Shown: positions 15,834-18,761 of the stretch, in pieces
How the letters are laid out: each line of letters starts with the position of its first letter
Numbering within the stretch: the first letter of the stretch is position 1
Assembly (NCBI GenBank): GCA_029287335.1
Contig: JARFRI010000296.1
Span: 1 to 18,761 of the forward strand
Source: Phycisphaera sp.
Lineage (GTDB): Bacteria > Planctomycetota > Phycisphaerae > Phycisphaerales > Phycisphaeraceae
Direction: 5' to 3'
DNA length: 18,761 bases
The notes under the pieces: model-generated
Seen by the model: the letters and a program-made list of their open reading frames with translations, nothing else
Database searches by the model: none
What the model was told of the DNA's origin: nothing
Translations under genes and position numbers: made by a program

Positions 15834-15854
15834 ATGGCCATACTGCAAGCATGA
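15834..15854 (+). other. Possible six-codon leader ORF (MAILQA) overlapping the sugar transferase start
   Basis: ATG 15834 opens a six-codon frame. Its TGA at 15852-15854 overlaps the ATG of the sugar transferase (ATGA at 15851-15854). An AGG lies eight bases upstream, while the main gene has its nearest AGGGA rather far away (~14 bases). Translational coupling is conceivable, but a frame this short may be chance. Confidence 0.2.
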
Positions 15855-17284
15855 CAACCGCCGCAAAACCAACGTCGGCCCCAACGGACCTCGGTCTTCA
15901 GCAACCCACGATCTGGGGCCTGGATGCGGTTGCCCTGCACGACCGCTTTTGGGCGGCGCGTGGCGTACAAGTGGTTCGCCAAGGCGAACAAGCCGAGATT
16001 GTCAACCACGCGGAACTCTACCTGCTCGCTGATAAAGATTCGCTGTTGATCTTCCGCCTCGGGCGATTGGTTGACGCGTTGAGTTGGCTCAAACCTCAGG
16101 TGATGTTTGCACGCATCCACGACACGCACGACCCCGGCTATCAAGAGCGCGTCATTGCCGATAGCGACGAAAACTTCGTCCGGTTTGAACGTGTTTATCG
16201 ACACCTGAATTTTCGACTTGGCCGTGTGGCGATAACACCCAGCGCAGAGATCGCCCGTCAATGGATGGAATCGCAAGCCACCCGTGACTCCTGGCGCAAG
16301 CTCAGACGATCCATTCCGGCCCAACATCGAACGACGATCTCGGTTGATGGCTCGGTCTACAACCGAAACGACGACCATCAGGTCAACGATTTTGTTCACG
16401 AGTTGATTAATTTTTGGCGACGCCCTGATGCAACCATCGCCCGAGCCAGGCGGCTTTCCGGTGAGGTTTGGAGCGATCTCTCGGCAGCTACAGACCATGA
16501 TTCACGATTTGTTGGACCGGTGTGGATCGGCACCGGACGCGACCTCGACGGGATCAACAGCATCGTTGGGCCCGCAGTCCTATGGGACAAGCCCGAACTA
16601 CGCCCAACCGTTGAGTCGCTGCAATGGAATTCCATCGAGCCGACCGAACATGTCGCCGGGCCCAAGCAAGGCACGAGTAGGCGGTCGCTGTACCGTGTCA
16701 CCAAACGCATCTTCGATGTGATGTTTGCGTTGATGTTTATGTTGATCACGCTGCCGTTTTACCCCCTGATCATGCTGGCGATTTTTATCGAAGACGGTCG
16801 GCCGTTCTTCTTCGCCCACCGACGCGAGTCCCTTGGCGGCAGGGAGTTTCCATGCCTCAAGTTCCGCACCATGTACAACAATGCCGACGACATCAAAACG
16901 GAACTGCAACAAGACAATCAAGCCGACGGCCCGCAGTTCTTCATCGATAACGACCCGCGTATCACAAAGGTCGGCCGATTCATGCGCAAGACCAACATTG
17001 ATGAGTTCCCCCAGTTCTTCAATGTGCTGTTGGGGCAGATGTCCATCATCGGCCCGCGCCCCAGCCCCTACAAAGAAAATCAATACAGCCCCGCCTGGCG
17101 CGAAGTGCGCCTATCGGTTCGGCCGGGCATCACCGGGCTTTGGCAGGTCAAACGCTCACGCGAGCCGGGCAAGGACTTCCAAGAGTGGATCCGCTACGAC
17201 ATCAAGTACGTCGAAAACGCCTCATGGAAGATGGACTCATACATCCTCTGGGGCACCTTCAAAATGATTGCCGGCTTAAAATAG
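15851..17284 (+). CDS. Polyprenyl-phosphate sugar-1-phosphate transferase with unusual N-terminal extension
   Basis: The C-terminal ~200 residues are a bacterial sugar transferase (PF02397; WcaJ/WbaP catalytic type). It starts glycan assembly by moving a sugar-1-phosphate onto undecaprenyl phosphate at the inner membrane. Motifs seen are KRIFDVMFAL (285-294), one membrane hairpin (~290-312), CLKFRTMYNNAD (335-346), RKTNIDEFPQFFNVLLGQMS (379-398), IIGPRPSP (399-406), and VRPGITGLWQV (423-433). The N-terminal ~275 residues do not look like the four-helix/CoA-binding-like region of WcaJ. They are soluble, and the end of the extension (FVGPVWIGTGRDLDGINSIV, 220-239) looks like beta-helix rungs of sugar nucleotidyltransferases. 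At 477 residues the length is similar to WcaJ but the composition is different. It starts 52 bases after the Wzc-like gene and ends the + strand operon. Confidence 0.9.
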   Translation: MTTAAKPTSAPTDLGLQQPTIWGLDAVALHDRFWAARGVQVVRQGEQAEIVNHAELYLLADKDSLLIFRLGRLVDALSWLKPQVMFARIHDTHDPGYQERVIADSDENFVRFERVYRHLNFRLGRVAITPSAEIARQWMESQATRDSWRKLRRSIPAQHRTTISVDGSVYNRNDDHQVNDFVHELINFWRRPDATIARARRLSGEVWSDLSAATDHDSRFVGPVWIGTGRDLDGINSIVGPAVLWDKPELRPTVESLQWNSIEPTEHVAGPKQGTSRRSLYRVTKRIFDVMFALMFMLITLPFYPLIMLAIFIEDGRPFFFAHRRESLGGREFPCLKFRTMYNNADDIKTELQQDNQADGPQFFIDNDPRITKVGRFMRKTNIDEFPQFFNVLLGQMSIIGPRPSPYKENQYSPAWREVRLSVRPGITGLWQVKRSREPGKDFQEWIRYDIKYVENASWKMDSYILWGTFKMIAGLK

Positions 17285-17305
17285 TTTGTCTCAACGCAGC
17301 GAAGG

Positions 17306-17854
17306 CTAGCCAAGCCAGACCCAGATCAATAACGCCTGCAGCGTAAGCAAGCCGATTGCAATCACCAGCGTGCGCGTCGGGTGGTCGCCTAATGCCGACT
17401 TAAATGACCGCATTGGCGGCAGTGGGATCAGTGCAAGCTGTGACTCACTGGCGGCAGGGCACGCGTCCAGCGCGATCCCTCGGCGGGCGCGGTCTTGGAT
17501 GATCGCCAAGATCAACGAGCAGTCGAACGGGCTCAGCCCCATCGATTTACCTAAGCCCATGAGCGTCTCGCGCTTATGAGGCGAGAGCACATCGCCTTGC
17601 ATCATCTGTGACGTACTCACCGCAAGCACCCATCGTGGATCAGTCGCGCTGCGGATCGGCGTGGGGTTACTCGTCGGCTGTTTCACGTCCGGGGCGGCGC
17701 TGCCCACCAGCCTAAGCTTGGCAGCCGGCGCTTCGATCGGCTTACCTGTTACCGGACGCCCCTTGCCCCGGCGAGAGACCCGACGCACGACCTTATTGCT
17801 GGCCGTCGGATTCGGTTGTGCCGATTGTGCGGTTTGTAGGGGGTCTTGTGCCAT
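17306..17854 (-). CDS. Tail-anchored hypothetical protein
   Basis: I do not recognise a named family. This 182-residue protein has three visible parts: a basic, Pro/Ala-rich and probably disordered N-terminus (1-~70); a compact helical segment PRWVLAVSTSQMMQGDVLSP...MGLSPFDCSLILAIIQDRARRG (~73-125); and a single C-terminal hydrophobic helix (TLVIAIGLLTLQALLIWVWLG) ending the chain. This suggests a tail-anchored inner-membrane protein with its body in the cytoplasm. It converges on the sugar transferase gene with only a 21-base gap. It lies 85 bases downstream of rimO on the same strand, so cotranscription with rimO is possible. Base composition is like the neighbours. Reading it as coding rests on the clear domain-like segment and terminal helix, not on a database match. 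Confidence 0.65.
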   Translation of the reverse strand: MAQDPLQTAQSAQPNPTASNKVVRRVSRRGKGRPVTGKPIEAPAAKLRLVGSAAPDVKQPTSNPTPIRSATDPRWVLAVSTSQMMQGDVLSPHKRETLMGLGKSMGLSPFDCSLILAIIQDRARRGIALDACPAASESQLALIPLPPMRSFKSALGDHPTRTLVIAIGLLTLQALLIWVWLG

Positions 17855-17939
17855 AGCGTGAAATCTAACACCCTAAAGCTATCACAGATAACGCCTGCGA
17901 CAAGCCCTGTTTGCCAGATTGCAGCACAATCGATGCGAA

Positions 17940-18761
17940 TCAGAGCAGCGTCAATGAGACCTTGCCTTCGAGTTCGTCGGTGGGGCGGGCGATAAGGTCA
18001 TAGCCGTCGTAGTCCACGACTTGGCAGCGGACCAGCTCGCCGGGGGCAAGCTCGGCCTTGGCATCGACGTAGGTCGTCGCGTCGATGTCTGGTGCCTGCT
18101 GGTAGGTTCGGCCGGCGTAGCGCGTCATCGGCGATTTCATCCCCTCGTACTGCACCTGGGCGTACTCATCATCAATCAGCACATCAAACATATTGCCAGC
18201 CTCGACCATCTGCTCATTGCGGTCGAAGACGACTTCCTGCTGCGTGCCCATGAGCTCGTCAATACGTGCCCGGATGACATCGTCGGGGATCGCGCCGCCC
18301 TTGTCATACGCCGCGCCGGACTTAGTGCCCGGCTCGCGCGAGTAGGGGAACACGCCCATATTCTCAAAGCCGAAGTCGCGGACGAAGTCGACGAGCTCAC
18401 GGTGTTGGGCGTCGGTCTCGCCGGGGTAGCCGGAGATAAAGGTTGTGCGGATCGTCATGCCGGGGATGCGGTCGCGCAGCTTGGCGAGCAGGGTTTCGAT
18501 GAGCTTACGCGAGGTCTTGCGCCGCATGTTGTCCAGGACCTCGTCGTTGATGTGCTGCAGCGGCATATCGATGTAGGGCAGGACATGTTTCAGCGACGCG
18601 CTCGTGTCGATCATCTCGTCGGTGAAGCACGACGGGTAGGCGTACATCAATCGCAGCCAGGCCCCGCCGAAGTTGCCGGCGAGTTGATCGAGTTCGGTCA
18701 GCATGCCGGAAACCCCGGCACCGTAGCCGATGTCTTCGCCGAAGCTCGTGGTGTCCTGGCC
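17940..18761 (-). CDS. rimO: Ribosomal protein S12 methylthiotransferase RimO, C-terminal part
   Basis: This radical-SAM enzyme adds a methylthio group to the conserved Asp of ribosomal protein S12 in the cytoplasm. The frame is open to the window edge (GQDTTSFGEDIGYGAGVSG before the first internal Met), so the 5' part, including the CxxxCxxC iron-sulphur motif, lies outside. Family signs are GQDTT, RLMYAYPS, LPYIDMPLQHINDEVLDNMR, FISGYPGETDAQHRELVDFV, and GVFPYSREPGT. The TRAM domain at the end runs to RCQVVDYDGYDLIARP. The PLQH and PYSREPGT pattern fits RimO better than MiaB. It is a housekeeping gene on the opposite strand, so it marks the edge of the polysaccharide locus. It ends at TGA (17940-17942). 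Confidence 0.93.
   Translation of the reverse strand, partial: GQDTTSFGEDIGYGAGVSGMLTELDQLAGNFGGAWLRLMYAYPSCFTDEMIDTSASLKHVLPYIDMPLQHINDEVLDNMRRKTSRKLIETLLAKLRDRIPGMTIRTTFISGYPGETDAQHRELVDFVRDFGFENMGVFPYSREPGTKSGAAYDKGGAIPDDVIRARIDELMGTQQEVVFDRNEQMVEAGNMFDVLIDDEYAQVQYEGMKSPMTRYAGRTYQQAPDIDATTYVDAKAELAPGELVRCQVVDYDGYDLIARPTDELEGKVSLTLL

Noticed and set aside
1..18761. CRISPR arrays, insertion sequences, tRNA/rRNA genes, attachment sites
   Set aside because: No spaced direct repeats, transposase motifs, terminal inverted repeats or cloverleaf-like segments were seen anywhere in the window.

Overview
The window is a chromosomal cell-surface polysaccharide locus from a GC-rich Gram-negative-type bacterium. 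The gene mix points to a planctomycete, plausibly class Phycisphaerae: an exosortase carrying an EpsI-like tail, a Wzc-like protein of unusual architecture, a sugar transferase with an atypical N-terminus, and a rimO gene beside a tail-anchored hypothetical. This placement is inference from gene content; there is no rRNA or other phylogenetic marker.

Layout. Positions 1-17284 are all on the + strand. (a) 1-1350: the 3' end of a hexapeptide acyltransferase and a family-2 glycosyltransferase. (b) 1554-3906: a Wzy/O-antigen-ligase-like membrane protein and a DUF6492-like protein. (c) 4165-9430: a tight run of GT2, hexapeptide acetyltransferase, GT2 (both junctions are ATGA overlaps), a GDP-mannose 6-dehydrogenase of the AlgD type, and a GT4. 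(d) 9461-13130: an exosortase with a C-terminal EpsI-like domain, a nucleotidyltransferase-like protein with degenerate active-site motifs, and a second exosortase-like protein that keeps the Cys but has lost the Arg and His of the catalytic triad. (e) 13318-17284: a Wzz/BY-kinase fusion with an extra helical domain inserted in its kinase region, and a polyprenyl-phosphate sugar transferase with a long soluble N-terminal extension. (f) 17306-18761, - strand and convergent: a tail-anchored hypothetical protein and the 3' part of rimO.

How it fits together. The sugar transferase would load the first sugar-phosphate on the lipid carrier. The GT2 and GT4 enzymes would extend the unit, the dehydrogenase would supply GDP-mannuronate, and the acetyltransferases would decorate. 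The Wzy-like protein and the Wzc-like co-polymerase would polymerise and control length. The exosortase would cut C-terminal sorting tails (PEP-CTERM type) on exported proteins and probably hand them to the envelope or polysaccharide. No flippase, no outer-membrane exporter and no PEP-CTERM substrate lies in the window.

The best candidates for something undescribed are the exosortase / degenerate nucleotidyltransferase / degenerate exosortase trio at 9461-13130, and the MshEN-like insertion between Walker A' and Walker B of the tyrosine-kinase-like protein at 13318-15798.
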